Below, one piece after another: positions 26,939 through 35,294 of a stretch of DNA of 64,000 nt (position 1 is its first letter; every line of letters begins with the position of its first letter). The notes beneath the pieces were generated by a model. That model had not been told where the DNA came from, ran no database searches, and saw only the letters and a program-made list of their open reading frames with translations. Source of the DNA: Candidatus Poribacteria bacterium (GTDB lineage: Bacteria > Poribacteria > WGA-4E > WGA-3G); assembly GCA_958295815.1 (NCBI GenBank), contig OY282374.1, positions 1 through 64,000 on the forward strand, given 5' to 3'. Made by a program: the position numbers and the translations under genes.

Positions 26939-27721
26939 ATGAGTTGTCAAAGATTTTTTGGTAGGATTGGGTTAGTGTCCATTGCGATTGCAGTGTGTGC
27001 CTTATTGGGTTGTGGTGATGCTGAGTATGAGTCCCCGTTCAGCTTAGCGGAAGGAGACGAGGCGGTTTTTTCAGGACGCGTTGTCGATGAAAAAGGAGTT
27101 CCAGTTGAAGGGCTTCAGTTAGCTATTCAGCCGGACGGGATTGATGGGACTGAATCACACACATCTAATGATGCTTTAGAGGCTAGGACTGGTAAAAGAG
27201 GGCACTTTTCCATAACCGACATTCGGCCAGGTGCGTGGCGATTGTTTTTACGTCCTCTTCCTGGTGGAATCATCCCTGAGTCGGACTATGGAATTCTGTC
27301 TATTAAAATTGGTGAGATCTCCATCCAACCGGGTAGATACCTCCATACGCTGTCTGCTTTTGATCCGACTTCTTTTTCGATCACGCCGGGCGTACACGTC
27401 CAAGATGTTAAAGTCACAGTGCAGCAGCGAATGCAGGTTCGTGCGAAAGTTGTTTTCAGGGATGGTACACCACTGACAAACGAGGAAGTTAAAATTGAAA
27501 TAAGGACACGGCATTTAGATGGATATGGCAGAGGCGGGGTCGGTGGTTCATTGCGCACGGATGCCCGCGGACACTTTGAAAAGTATGTGAATAGGATAGG
27601 ATTCTACACAGTTTCGGTAGAGTATGATGATCTTTCTGTGAGATCAGAGGAGTTTTTACTCAGAGCTGGGGAACGCCGTGAAGATTTGGTTCTAACGTTT
27701 GATAGTGCACCAGCTCCTTAA
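26939..27721 (+). CDS. Lipoprotein with two carboxypeptidase-regulatory-like domains
   Basis: A 260-residue lipoprotein. The signal ends in the lipobox LLGC at about residues 22-25. The rest parallels the preceding gene: GRVVDEKGVPVEGLQL with TGKRGHFSITDIRPG (about 44-105) and VQQRMQVRAKVVFRDGTPLT with TDARGHFEKYVN (about 160-245). The lectin domain is absent. It lies 177 bp downstream of the secreted paralogue, behind a possible ECF-type promoter, with GAGGGAGAAGGG before its ATG. I infer that it is a third member of the sigma/lectin locus, perhaps an anchored ligand partner or target of the sigma factor. Its gene converges with pyrB 15 bp away. Confidence 0.85.
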   Translation: MSCQRFFGRIGLVSIAIAVCALLGCGDAEYESPFSLAEGDEAVFSGRVVDEKGVPVEGLQLAIQPDGIDGTESHTSNDALEARTGKRGHFSITDIRPGAWRLFLRPLPGGIIPESDYGILSIKIGEISIQPGRYLHTLSAFDPTSFSITPGVHVQDVKVTVQQRMQVRAKVVFRDGTPLTNEEVKIEIRTRHLDGYGRGGVGGSLRTDARGHFEKYVNRIGFYTVSVEYDDLSVRSEEFLLRAGERREDLVLTFDSAPAP

Positions 27722-27736
27722 TGCCACGAAATAGTA

Positions 27737-28816
27737 TTACGAGAGTAGGTTTCCACAATACGCGCAAGTTTGAAACTCCATATTGCCGCTAAAAGTTTCA
27801 CACTCTGGAACTAAATAGGTCTCATAATTAGTGACACAGTTTGCGTTTGTGCACGTCGTTGTCGAGGTGCGAATGTGTCGCTTCGGCGGTTGTGTTAAAA
27901 TGAGCTGTTCGAGTCCGATGAGGCTGGCGATTAGTGCCATCCGAACCGGCACGGCATTCGCAGATTGTTCAAAATAGGCGGCACGTGGATCCTCGTCTAA
28001 CTCATAGGCGAGTTCGTTGACGCGAGGAAGTGGATGCATAATCATGGCGTCGGGTTTCGCATTTTTCATAACTTCTGCGTTCAGCAAATAACTGCCACGC
28101 ACGGCAGCGGCATCCATATTTGCTGGAAGCCGTTCTTCCTGAAGCCGATTGACGTAGATGACATCCAGCTTTTCAATCACCTCTGTGATATTTTCAACCT
28201 CAAGCGGTATCTGTCCGTGACATTGCTCCAATTGCGCGAGTACCCAAGGCGGCATTTGTAACGGGTTCGGTGCAATATGAATCAACTTCCCGCCGAACCG
28301 GGCAACGGCAAGTGCGAACGAATGTGCGGCTCTGCCAAACTGCAAATCTCCACAGATGCCGACGGTTAACCCTTCAACCTTTGATTTGCGCCGTATGATG
28401 GTATAGAGATCGGTGAGGGCTTGTGTCGGGTGCGTGTGGCTTCCATCACCGCCATTAATGACAGGGATATGTGTGTATTGTGCCATAACGCGTGCCGCAC
28501 CTGCCCAACTGTGCCGCATTACAATAATGTCGGCGTAATTCGTCACCATTCGTGCGGTGTCAGCAAGCGTCTCACCTTTAGTAACGGAAGTCGCACTTGG
28601 GTCAGCGAAGCCGAGAGTGCCACCGTTGAGCCGTTCCATCGCACTTTCAAAAGAGAGTCGGGTCCGGGTACTCGGTTCATAGAAAAGTGTTGCGAGCAAT
28701 TTGCTCCGGCAGATCCCTGCCCATGTTTCCAGTTGCGACTGCATACCTGATGCGAGTCGAAAAATCTGTTCAATCTCAAAATTCGACAAATCGTCGAGTG
28801 TTACCAGATGCCGCAT
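27737..28816 (-). CDS. pyrB: Aspartate carbamoyltransferase catalytic chain with fused PyrI-type zinc domain
   Basis: Makes carbamoyl-aspartate in pyrimidine synthesis. The catalytic motifs are intact: FYEPSTRTRLSFESAMERL (about 47-65), GGDGSHTHPTQALTDLY (about 120-136) and MHPLPRVNELAYELDED (about 251-267). After the normal end near residue 310 the protein continues for about 45 residues with four cysteines in the arrangement C-x4-C-x23-C-x2-C (starting CTNANC, ending CAYC). This is the exact spacing of the zinc site in the E. coli regulatory chain PyrI (Cys109, 114, 138, 141). The nucleotide-binding domain of PyrI is absent. AGAGGA precedes the ATG. pyrD lies just upstream on the same strand. 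Confidence 0.95.
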   Translation of the reverse strand: MRHLVTLDDLSNFEIEQIFRLASGMQSQLETWAGICRSKLLATLFYEPSTRTRLSFESAMERLNGGTLGFADPSATSVTKGETLADTARMVTNYADIIVMRHSWAGAARVMAQYTHIPVINGGDGSHTHPTQALTDLYTIIRRKSKVEGLTVGICGDLQFGRAAHSFALAVARFGGKLIHIAPNPLQMPPWVLAQLEQCHGQIPLEVENITEVIEKLDVIYVNRLQEERLPANMDAAAVRGSYLLNAEVMKNAKPDAMIMHPLPRVNELAYELDEDPRAAYFEQSANAVPVRMALIASLIGLEQLILTQPPKRHIRTSTTTCTNANCVTNYETYLVPECETFSGNMEFQTCAYCGNLLS

Positions 28817-28881
28817 TGTTATCCTCTGGACGCGTGTTTAAAGTGCGTCTTAGTAAATATCAAAAATGTCAACATTTTACA

Positions 28882-29808
28882 CTAACCGATCTTTAGACTT
28901 CCAACCAGTTCTTTAACAGACTTGATGTTTGCTTGCTTGAGATAGTCGTGGATGCCTTTCACCACTTCCATTGATGCGTTTGGATTGACGAAGTTCGCCG
29001 TTCCCACCGCTACAGCAGACGCACCAGCGATGAAAAATTCTACTGCATCCGTCGCGGTCATAATGCCACCCATCCCGACGATAGGAATCGAAACGCTTTT
29101 GTAGACCTCCCAGACCAACCGCAACGCCACCGGCTTTATCGCAGGACCCGAGAGTCCACCGGTCACGTTTGACAGTTCTGGTCTCCGTGTTTCTGCGTTA
29201 ATTGCCATACCGAGGAGTGTGTTGATGGCAGAGAGGGCGTTGGCACCAGCATCCTCAGCGGCGCGCGCAATCACGGTAATATCTGTGACATTTGGGGATA
29301 GTTTCACCAATAGAGGGAGGTGTGTTATCGCTCGGACAGCTTGAACGAGTTCATGTGCCAATGTGGCATCGACACCGAAGCTCATACCGCCGCAATCTAA
29401 ATTTGGACAGGAGATATTGAGTTCTACTCCGGCGACACCGTCTGCCGTATTTAGTTTATTGATTACGGTCAGATATTCTTCAACCGTTTTGCCACAGACG
29501 TTGACAATCACCGGTACATCAAAATCGCGTAAGTAGGGCAGCTTCTCGGAAATAAAACCATCTACACCGACATTTTGGAGCCCAATGGCGTTGAGCATAC
29601 CGGAAGGAGTTTCCATAATGCGCTGCATTGAGTTGCCGGGCCACGGCACGCTCGTAACGCCTTTAACGACAACTGCACCGAGTTGGTTCAGATCCACGAA
29701 ATTGGCGTATTCGCTGCCGTAACCGAAGGTGCCGGACGCTGTCATGACGGGGTTCCGCATCTGGATCCCGCCGATGTTTACGCTGAGTGACGCTTCTATT
29801 TTCTCCAT
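28882..29808 (-). CDS. pyrD: Dihydroorotate dehydrogenase, class 1B catalytic subunit
   Basis: A 308-residue FMN flavoprotein oxidising dihydroorotate to orotate. Visible features are NPVMTASGTFGYGSEY at the N-terminus, VELNISCPNLDCGG with the catalytic Cys (about 128-141), LPLLVKLSPNVTDI (Lys on FMN) and VGMGGIMTATDAVEFFIAGA at the phosphate site. The sequence is of the class 1B type that normally pairs with PyrK; pyrK is not in the window. I start it at 29808 because a promoter-like pair (29816-29844) ends seven bases before this ATG; the longer frame to 29844 would start inside the -35 box. No ribosome binding site is seen, so the mRNA may be leaderless. pyrB follows 65 bp downstream. Confidence 0.93.
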   Translation of the reverse strand: MEKIEASLSVNIGGIQMRNPVMTASGTFGYGSEYANFVDLNQLGAVVVKGVTSVPWPGNSMQRIMETPSGMLNAIGLQNVGVDGFISEKLPYLRDFDVPVIVNVCGKTVEEYLTVINKLNTADGVAGVELNISCPNLDCGGMSFGVDATLAHELVQAVRAITHLPLLVKLSPNVTDITVIARAAEDAGANALSAINTLLGMAINAETRRPELSNVTGGLSGPAIKPVALRLVWEVYKSVSIPIVGMGGIMTATDAVEFFIAGASAVAVGTANFVNPNASMEVVKGIHDYLKQANIKSVKELVGSLKIG

Positions 29809-29815
29809 AAAAATT

Positions 29816-29844
29816 ATAATACCAAGTCCAATCGGAAAAGTCAA
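29816..29844 (-). promoter_or_regulatory. Candidate sigma-A promoter of pyrD, leaderless arrangement
   Basis: On the minus strand TTGACT (29844-29839) and TATTAT (29821-29816) are 17 bases apart, and only seven bases separate the -10 box from the ATG at 29808. Confidence 0.5.
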
Positions 29845-29892
29845 GTTTTTTATCGAGTTGGTGCGAGAAGAGATGTTTGTTTTTGTAGCGGA

Positions 29893-31836
29893 TTACCAAC
29901 TCAAATAGACGACGCGGAAATCAAAGATTAATCCGAGAATGCTGATGATGGAGGCGATGATTACATCTCCGATAACCAAGCCAATGAAAAACGGGATTGA
30001 ACGCCGGTATAGGCGAACACCGCCTGTCGAAAGTAGAATCCGTTTGACGACCCAGCTGATTAAGAGCGGAAACCACAGTCCGGTAAAAGTCCACCAACTT
30101 GAAACGACGTATCCGACGGGGTGTAGGGGCCATTGGATGAACCGCCATCGCAAGAGCAGAAGGCTGACCGCGAAAGTAAACCCACCAGTGGTATAGAGTA
30201 AACCACTGATACTCGTTTCGGTGGGGTTATAGAGCCATCCAGCAAGCCTATTGAAGGCAGCGCGTGCGTACCACGAACGTGCCTGCTCCAAGCCAACCTG
30301 ATAGGAGAGATGCAGGTGTCCCCACGCTGCGGAGAGCGCACCTACAAAAATCGCAATTGCCAATACCCAGACCAGTTGGGACGGATTGAAGCGGGTTTGA
30401 TGTGCGAGTTTTAGCCCTTCGAGTTGATGTGGCATCGGGTGTGCACGATAGGAAAGATGATTCAGCCAGAAAAAAAGCGACATTACCGAAAGATTTCGAT
30501 TACCGATGCGTCGTGTGCCGAGCGCGTCTGTCAGGAGTAGGTCTGGACCGGCGTTGTAGAGGTCATGTGCGGGTGGACCCAGTTCAGCGCGGATGCGGGT
30601 GATTGTGATTGACATCGCGAAGTAGAGTACAAAGAATAGTGTTGCAAACCAGAGCGACATCCCTGCCTTCAAACAAAACGCCAGAATCAAGATGAGTCCG
30701 ACGAGCACACCGATTCCCGCTGTTCTATAGCGCATGGCTTCGCCTTCGTCACTTGCAGTGCCTGTTTGCCTACTGAAAATAGTCTGCAGGACTACTTTAA
30801 CGTGCGCGCGGCCCATCCATAGTGTCCAAAGGAAAAGTGCGATCCAAACACCTCGGATTTGTGCCATCTCTCTCGGAAATCCGATAGCCCCTCGCCAACC
30901 GAAGATGTCGCCTATAATCCGTTGAAAATGCCAAAACAGATGAAAAAACCAGCAGGAGAACCCTAAATCGAGCGGGATCAGGAAACCTACACCGATTGCA
31001 AAGGGAAAGAAACTGATGCGGAAGCCCGGATTATTCATTGCGCTCCACGGCTTTTCTGGGAGTCGAAATCCATGGTAAAGCGGAATTGTAGGGAAAACGG
31101 GATCGATTTGGTGTAAACTATAGAGAAGGTTCAGCACAGCGGCGATGCTTATTCCAACAGCCATCATCCGTCGGTTAAAAAATAGATGGGATGTCGTTGA
31201 CAGATGGTTTCCGACGTTTGAAGCGGCGCGTGTGATTTCATAAGGGAGTTGTGCGATCGGGTAGGTAAGACGTTCGTGTTCTTGCCACTGTTTGCGCAAT
31301 AGCACATTGAGACAGAGCATTGTTACGCCAATGACAAGGCAGAAGCCTACCCAAATAAGCGTCGGTAGAAGCCATGCGTCTATGTGGGACCGAAGATAGA
31401 ATGTAGATTCGCCTTCATAGAAGCCACGCAATATCTCCTGTTTTCCAACGACGAGCCATTCAGGAAGATGTTGATGAAAGAGTTGTGCCCATTCGTTTTC
31501 AGTTGTCGCGTACCAAAACCCGTTACCCATCAGTGGTACCAAAACTTGTAGCATGTCGCGTCCGGCGAAAACGGAAGCTTGGCATAGCATCGCATAAATT
31601 GTTAGCAATTCGCTCTGTGTAAATGCTAATCTGGGCCACAAACGACGCAGGATTGTGCTTAACCCGATAAGAACGAGCAACGTAAACAACACATTAAAGA
31701 GCAGTGCCAAACTGGTGGGTCGGTTGGAATCCCAGATGTAGCTCAGATGTAGAACCCAGTAACTGTTAAATGGGATGAGAAGGATGCCGATCAACGTTGC
31801 GCGCAGCGTGATGGGGCTTTTTGAAGGGTGTTTCAT
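29893..31836 (-). CDS. DUF6785-type integral membrane protein
   Basis: A 647-residue protein with about 12-14 hydrophobic helices. Features include LTIYAMLCQASVFAGRDMLQ (about 78-97), a Trp-rich loop after it, RLTYPIAQLPYEITR (about 190-204) and a short C-terminus. This pattern agrees with a family of unknown function (DUF6785/DUF6784) found in planctomycetes and relatives; I recognise it by pattern only. A transporter role is plausible from topology, and the LTYPIAQLP segment echoes LPYPMAPIA of the OPT-like protein at 606-2597. There is no clear ribosome binding site. It ends 85 bp before pyrD on the same strand, but pyrD seems to have its own promoter. Confidence 0.8.
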   Translation of the reverse strand: MKHPSKSPITLRATLIGILLIPFNSYWVLHLSYIWDSNRPTSLALLFNVLFTLLVLIGLSTILRRLWPRLAFTQSELLTIYAMLCQASVFAGRDMLQVLVPLMGNGFWYATTENEWAQLFHQHLPEWLVVGKQEILRGFYEGESTFYLRSHIDAWLLPTLIWVGFCLVIGVTMLCLNVLLRKQWQEHERLTYPIAQLPYEITRAASNVGNHLSTTSHLFFNRRMMAVGISIAAVLNLLYSLHQIDPVFPTIPLYHGFRLPEKPWSAMNNPGFRISFFPFAIGVGFLIPLDLGFSCWFFHLFWHFQRIIGDIFGWRGAIGFPREMAQIRGVWIALFLWTLWMGRAHVKVVLQTIFSRQTGTASDEGEAMRYRTAGIGVLVGLILILAFCLKAGMSLWFATLFFVLYFAMSITITRIRAELGPPAHDLYNAGPDLLLTDALGTRRIGNRNLSVMSLFFWLNHLSYRAHPMPHQLEGLKLAHQTRFNPSQLVWVLAIAIFVGALSAAWGHLHLSYQVGLEQARSWYARAAFNRLAGWLYNPTETSISGLLYTTGGFTFAVSLLLLRWRFIQWPLHPVGYVVSSWWTFTGLWFPLLISWVVKRILLSTGGVRLYRRSIPFFIGLVIGDVIIASIISILGLIFDFRVVYLSW

Positions 31837-31925
31837 ATTTTTTGACTATGTGCTTTGCAATAAATAGGTATACCCTTGAGACGAGTTATGGCGTACTTAG
31901 AAAAAGTTGCGGGAGATAGCAAGAT

Positions 31926-32144
31926 ATGGTGATGGTGGTGGTATTCGGTCTGGTTGTTGTCGTTATGATATGCGGTGGTGTGTTGCTTGCGCGTCTGGCA
32001 ACGGTTGCCAAATCCAAAAATTCATGGGTGTGGGGTTTCTTCATTCTCATCGTGCTTATCTGCGTTCCACTTTTTCTGATAGGTCTCTGCGTGTGGTACG
32101 TCCACTTTAGTGGTATATCACCGAGACTATTTAGTCCGTTTTAA
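31926..32144 (+). CDS. Small two-helix membrane protein
   Basis: A 72-residue protein with two long hydrophobic segments (about 1-24 and 34-60) joined by ARLATVAKSKNSW. GGGAG lies about ten bases upstream of the ATG. An overlapping frame starting at 31907 has no hydrophobic pattern and is less credible. It stands between a divergent DUF6785 gene and a convergent peptidase gene. Function is unknown. Confidence 0.5.
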   Translation: MVMVVVFGLVVVVMICGGVLLARLATVAKSKNSWVWGFFILIVLICVPLFLIGLCVWYVHFSGISPRLFSPF

Positions 32145-32196
32145 TAGTATGTTTCTGAATGGGTATGCGTATTTCACCGGTAAGTCTCTGGCAGTG

Positions 32197-32886
32197 TTAG
32201 AGATTTTCTTCGACAGGTTTAGAATCAGTATCTGATGCTTTACCGGATAGATAGAGGAACCATAAAGTAAGTCCAATCGCGACAATAATCCACAACCCTC
32301 CCCAAATTTCAGTCGGAATACCCGTTACCTCCGAAAGCATACGTGCATCTGATCGGAGGTTGGCTCTATCTAAGACATCACTTTTGATGTCGAGAATCGC
32401 ATAGAGGCAGCTTGTCACCCCGATGATACGTAGTACCCAATCGTTGATAGCCTCTGAAAGATAAACCCCAATAGCGATTAGCACGGCACCGAAGCCGATG
32501 CCGAACAGATAAGTGAAGAGGCTATCACCAAAGGCGATAGAGATGGCAATCATACCGAGACCGATCAGAATACTAATTCCTTTATCAAAGTGAGTCCTCG
32601 CTGCGAGAAGCAGAATAAGCCCTCCCCATAGCAGACTGCCGAGGTAGCCTGCTGTCAGCGTCCAAAACCGAGAACCACCTTGTGTGAGTGCATGCCCACC
32701 TTGTTGTGGGTTAATCTGAATTTCGACGATACGACCACCGGTTGCGATTGCGGCAAGTCCGTGACTCACCTCATGCATGAACACGACGAAGATTTTGATG
32801 GGATAAATGAACGGCGTGTTCCATAAAAGCCCGATGGCTATAAAAATCAGAAACAGGGCAATATAGCGTTTGAAAAGTGTTGACAT
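32197..32886 (-). CDS. M50B-like intramembrane metallopeptidase family protein
   Basis: A 229-residue membrane protein with about six to seven helices. The zinc motif HEVSH lies in a membrane segment (FVVFMHEVSHGLAAIATGG, about 34-52), and AGYLGSLLWGGL follows (about 78-89), as in the M50B-like family. The late segment DARMLSEVTGIPTEIWGGLW (about 180-199) is also typical. Many relatives have no known substrate; a site-2-protease-type role in releasing membrane-bound regulators would be attractive next to a membrane-tethered sigma factor, but the distance of 5 kb makes that speculative. TGAGGC precedes the ATG. Confidence 0.85.
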   Translation of the reverse strand: MSTLFKRYIALFLIFIAIGLLWNTPFIYPIKIFVVFMHEVSHGLAAIATGGRIVEIQINPQQGGHALTQGGSRFWTLTAGYLGSLLWGGLILLLAARTHFDKGISILIGLGMIAISIAFGDSLFTYLFGIGFGAVLIAIGVYLSEAINDWVLRIIGVTSCLYAILDIKSDVLDRANLRSDARMLSEVTGIPTEIWGGLWIIVAIGLTLWFLYLSGKASDTDSKPVEENL

Positions 32887-32904
32887 AAAGCCTCATTAAA
32901 TTAT

Positions 32905-32933
32905 TTGTGTTTTACTGCAAAATCTGCTATAGT
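32905..32933 (+). promoter_or_regulatory. Candidate sigma-A promoter of aroC
   Basis: TTGTGT (32905-32910) and TATAGT (32928-32933) are 17 bases apart. The leader to the ATG would be about 73 bases and includes the quasi-palindrome GCGTGTTTGCAAAGCACGC at 32982-33000. Confidence 0.45.
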
Positions 32934-33012
32934 ATATCACAAGATGGTAAAATATACAATTCTAAACCTAAAAACAGAGGTGCGTGTTTGCAAAGCACGC
33001 TTATAAAGCTAA

Positions 33013-34098
33013 ATGAATACATTCGGTCACCTTTTTCGGATTACTACCTGGGGTGAATCGCACGGCGGTGCTGTCGGCGTTGTAGTCGATGGATGCCCGC
33101 CGCAGATTGACCTGGATGTATCCGCAATACAATTTGAACTTGATCGACGGAGACCGGGGCAAAGCCATCTCACGACGCCGCGTCAGGAGGTTGATGCTGT
33201 TGAAATACTTTCCGGTGTCTTTGAAGGTAAGACACTTGGCACGCCTATCTCCATGCTGGTATGGAATAAAGACGCGCGTCCTGCGGCCTATGAACATCTG
33301 AAAGACCTCTATCGACCCTCACACGCCGATTTTACATATCAGGAGAAGTATGGCATCAGGAATTGGCAGGGCGGTGGTAGAGCGAGTGCCCGTGAAACTA
33401 TTGGACGGGTCGCAGGGGGTGCTGTTGCCAAGCAGGTTTTACGTGAGAAAGTTGGAACTGAGACGCTCGCGTATGTCAAACAAATCCATACATTGGCGGC
33501 TGAAGTAGATACAGACACGGTAACGCTTGAACAGATAGAAGCCAGTCCAGTACGCTGTCCGGATCCTATTGCGGGTCCCAAAATGGCGGAACGCATTGAT
33601 CAGGCGCGACGCGACCAGGATTCCCTTGGTGGCATAATTGAGTCAGTCGCACGCAACGTTCCGGTTGGACTTGGTGAACCTATCTTCGACAAGCTCAAAG
33701 CGGATTTGGCGAAAGCGATGATGTCTCTGCCTGCAACGATGGGTTTCCAAATCGGTTCTGGTTTTGATAGTATTACGATGACAGGTTCCGAACACAATGA
33801 TCCGTTCTATCTGGAAAAGGAAGACGAGACAGGGCGAGTTCGGACCCGCACGAACAATTCCGGTGGTACACAGGGTGGTATTTCAAACGGTGAGGATATA
33901 GTGTTCCAAGTCGCTTTCAAGCCGACAGCGACAATTGGTAAACCTCAGCAGACAGTTGATGTCCACGGTAATGAAGTTACATTGGAGGCAAGCGGACGGC
34001 ACGATCCGTGTGTACTTGTGCGTGCACCTGCGATTGTAGAGGCGATGGCAGCACTCGTCCTTACAGATCATCTGCTTCGTCATCGCTCCAAATCCTGA
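33013..34098 (+). CDS. aroC: Chorismate synthase
   Basis: Converts 5-enolpyruvylshikimate 3-phosphate to chorismate, the last shared step of aromatic synthesis, using reduced FMN. All three family signatures are present: [17 protein letters not shown] (about 15-31), [18 protein letters not shown] (about 121-138) and [13 protein letters not shown] (about 329-341). Length (361) is normal. The ribosome binding site is weak. It stands alone among aromatic pathway genes here, although the product also feeds menaquinone synthesis. Confidence 0.98.
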   Translation: MNTFGHLFRITTWGESHGGAVGVVVDGCPPQIDLDVSAIQFELDRRRPGQSHLTTPRQEVDAVEILSGVFEGKTLGTPISMLVWNKDARPAAYEHLKDLYRPSHADFTYQEKYGIRNWQGGGRASARETIGRVAGGAVAKQVLREKVGTETLAYVKQIHTLAAEVDTDTVTLEQIEASPVRCPDPIAGPKMAERIDQARRDQDSLGGIIESVARNVPVGLGEPIFDKLKADLAKAMMSLPATMGFQIGSGFDSITMTGSEHNDPFYLEKEDETGRVRTRTNNSGGTQGGISNGEDIVFQVAFKPTATIGKPQQTVDVHGNEVTLEASGRHDPCVLVRAPAIVEAMAALVLTDHLLRHRSKS

Positions 34099-34227
34099 CA
34101 AATGTCTAATATTCAGCCCAAACAATCATAGCCATGATGTCGCTGGTATTTTATTTTTTTCTGGCGAAGATTCTACTTTTTAATTATCGCAGATAACATT
34201 AAGGCGGGGAGGTGTCGCAACAAGATA

Positions 34228-34695
34228 ATGGTTAAGGAACCGAAAATTAAAAAAGTCTCGCCTGACGAACCATTGGAATCTTGTGCAAGACAGATTATCG
34301 TGGATTATTTTCGCAAGATGATGTCCTATAAAGAGGGGGCGGAGGAGGGTGCCGATATTGAATTCGTCCACGAAATGCGAGTTACTTCACGCCGCCTGCG
34401 TACTGCGATGGACAATTTTGCTGACTGCTTTCCGGAGGAAGCGTTCAAGAAACATCACAAAAAGATAAAGACGATAACGCGAATCATGGGAGCTGTAAGG
34501 GATCTTGATGTTCTTATCGTCCGTTTTCAAAGGGAATTGGATACCTTGTCTGGGGTAGAACGGGCTGACATTCGAGGGCTTATCGAACATCTACAGTGTG
34601 AACAGGAAGAAGCCCGTAAACCGATGCTCACGCTTTTCGCAAAACTTGAAGAGACCAATTTTGAAAAAAAGTTTTTAAAATTCTTTAGAAAATAA
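34228..34695 (+). CDS. CHAD domain protein, N-terminal half
   Basis: A 155-residue helical protein matching only the first half of a CHAD domain: FVHEMRVTSRRLRTAMDNF (about 51-69) and MGAVRDLDVLIVRF (about 90-103) are the conserved basic and Arg-Asp-Leu-Asp motifs. CHAD domains bind polyphosphate through such basic faces. It ends with FEKKFLKFFRK, a family-like terminal helix, and a true stop. GGAGG lies 17 bases before the ATG, which is long. The second half is encoded separately 29 bp downstream with its own ribosome binding site. Confidence 0.88.
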   Translation: MVKEPKIKKVSPDEPLESCARQIIVDYFRKMMSYKEGAEEGADIEFVHEMRVTSRRLRTAMDNFADCFPEEAFKKHHKKIKTITRIMGAVRDLDVLIVRFQRELDTLSGVERADIRGLIEHLQCEQEEARKPMLTLFAKLEETNFEKKFLKFFRK

Positions 34696-34724
34696 AACAT
34701 ATCATCTGATATAGGAGAACAGAG

Positions 34725-35246
34725 GTGGCGAAACCGCACAAGATCACCGGTGTTGAGCCGACGCACAGTTATCGCAAAAATGCCCGTGTTATTCTTCCAC
34801 AGAAGGTTGAAGAGGTTTATTCGTGGGAGCCGTTTATTTGGGAGGCGGCGAGGCGCGAAGAACTTCATAACATGCGAATTTCGGTTAAACGGCTTCGATA
34901 TACGATGGAGTTTTTTAGTGTCGCTTATGGGTTGCGAAAAAAGTGCTCTAAAACGGTTTCGGTGACGAGTGATAAACGTTTTGCTGAATTCCTTGAGGTA
35001 ATTGTTGATTGGCAAGAGATACTCGGTGATATTCATGACAGTGATGTCGTTTTGGAGGTTTTAGCCGATTATGCATCTCAATCGGGGAATCAGACGGAAC
35101 AGGATGCCGCACTTCCGGGGGTTACTAAACTTATCGCTCGGACACAAGAAAGCCGCAAAGCGGATTATAAAACATTTCTGGAGAAGTGGGAGCGACTCTC
35201 TGCGACAGGTTTCAAAAAAAAATTATTGTCATTTTTAACATCATAA
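34725..35246 (+). CDS. CHAD domain protein, C-terminal half
   Basis: A 173-residue protein matching the second half of a CHAD domain: ELHNMRISVKRLRYTMEFF (about 45-63) and DWQEILGDIHDSDVVLEVL (about 99-117). It starts at GTG with AGGAG seven bases upstream, so it is translated in its own right. The final helix (GFKKKLLSFL) mirrors the end of the first half. The two products probably associate into one full fold. A frameshift origin is less likely because each piece has both ends and its own signals. The ROK kinase gene follows. Confidence 0.88.
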   Translation: MAKPHKITGVEPTHSYRKNARVILPQKVEEVYSWEPFIWEAARREELHNMRISVKRLRYTMEFFSVAYGLRKKCSKTVSVTSDKRFAEFLEVIVDWQEILGDIHDSDVVLEVLADYASQSGNQTEQDAALPGVTKLIARTQESRKADYKTFLEKWERLSATGFKKKLLSFLTS

Positions 35247-35294
35247 CATGGTAAGATGTCGCACGTGCAAAGCGTGCATACAGGAGAGCATATA

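Noticed and set aside
31907-32110. Frame of 67 codons overlapping the small membrane protein
   Set aside because: The alternative frame at 31926 has two clean hydrophobic helices and a better-placed GGGAG.
34680-34730. Frameshift joining the two CHAD genes
   Set aside because: The first gene ends with a family-like terminal helix, and the second has its own ribosome binding site and GTG; a simple indel would not restore this.
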